Translations under genes and position numbers: made by a program
From: Pseudomonadota bacterium
GTDB taxonomy: Bacteria > Desulfobacterota > Anaeroferrophillalia > Anaeroferrophillales > Tharpellaceae
NCBI GenBank assembly: GCA_015486505.1
Contig: WFRP01000052.1
Coordinates: 1 to 5,446 of the forward strand
Reading direction: 5' to 3'
Length of the DNA: 5,446 nucleotides
In this document: piece by piece, positions 5,202 through 5,446 of the stretch
How the letters are laid out: each line of letters opens with the position of its first letter
Position numbering within the stretch: the first letter of the stretch is position 1
The notes under the pieces: generated by a model
Told to the model about the DNA's origin: nothing
What the model saw: only the letters and a program-made list of their open reading frames with translations
Databases searched by the model: none

Positions 5202-5446
5202 CTACCAGTCAATATCGACCATAAAGAAAGGGCAATCACCAAAACCGACCCGGTTATGGCTGTCCGGGTCGCCATTCCAGAGATAACCAAAGGCAACAAT
5301 AATTTTGTCAGTGACCATAAAGTCGGCGAATACATCCCAGGTATCAGCATCACGCCAATCATTGTCATAATCCGCTCCGGAACGGTATTCAAAGCCCGGA
5401 ATCGTCGCATGCAAGTACTTTGCCTTCGGGAAGAGCGGGACAACCC
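5202..5446 (-). CDS. C-terminal part of a probable outer-membrane beta-barrel protein (partial)
   Basis: The reading frame is open from the right edge (first whole codon ending at 5444) to a TAG at 5202-5204, giving the last 80 residues. The gene's start is outside the window; a TTG at 5414 could be read as a start but is probably internal. The text alternates polar and hydrophobic residues in strand-like runs: DVFADFMV, KIIVAFGYLW, and the end CPFFMVDIDW. That C-terminus, with hydrophobic residues at -1 (Trp), -3, -5 and -7, fits the sorting signal recognised by the BAM complex, so this should be an integral outer-membrane porin or transporter-like protein. The family could not be named from this fragment. 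It converges with the chemoreceptor gene. Confidence 0.7.
   Translation of the reverse strand, partial: VVPLFPKAKYLHATIPGFEYRSGADYDNDWRDADTWDVFADFMVTDKIIVAFGYLWNGDPDSHNRVGFGDCPFFMVDIDW

Overview
The window looks like accessory chromosomal DNA from an anaerobic, Gram-negative (diderm) bacterium. A group near Desulfobacterota/Syntrophia is my best guess, held with low confidence. The basis is the chemoreceptor and cysteine-desulfurase gene types, strong AGGAG ribosome sites, moderate GC, and a partial gene at the right edge whose product ends like an outer-membrane beta-barrel. No rRNA, tRNA, transposase or CRISPR array is visible.

Layout. (1) Bases 1-252 hold no gene. They contain an inverted copy of a repeat found again near 1.9-2.2 kb, a GC-rich hairpin, a possible sigma-54 promoter and a leader with nested inverted repeats. 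(2) Bases 253-1583 form a compact plus-strand operon of three genes: a 60-aa protein and two proteins of 175 and 200 aa whose C-terminal halves resemble V4R-type small-molecule-binding domains. A strong hairpin terminator closes it (1595-1642). (3) Bases 1643-2205 are non-coding. They carry two tandem ~150-nt repeat units (1888-2036 and 2037-2197) with several conserved stems, one of which shows a compensatory change between copies. (4) Bases 2206-4881 hold a second plus-strand gene run: a class-V aminotransferase-fold cysteine desulfurase-like enzyme, an unrecognised 93-aa protein, and a methyl-accepting chemotaxis protein with almost no extracytoplasmic part. (5) Bases 4882-5201 are non-coding, with a perfect 15-bp hairpin and REP-like palindromes. 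(6) The minus-strand 3' end of a probable outer-membrane protein gene runs off the right edge.

How the parts may work together (inference). The three-gene operon could bind a hydrophobic or otherwise small ligand, and the nearby receptor lacks its own sensor domain, so a functional link is conceivable but unproven. The small operon is bracketed by repeats in inverted orientation (1-42 against 1888-2076), so it may be, or have been, a mobile or recombination-prone cassette. The repeat family, with RNA-like stems and a GNRA-type loop in one copy, is the least explained signal in the window.
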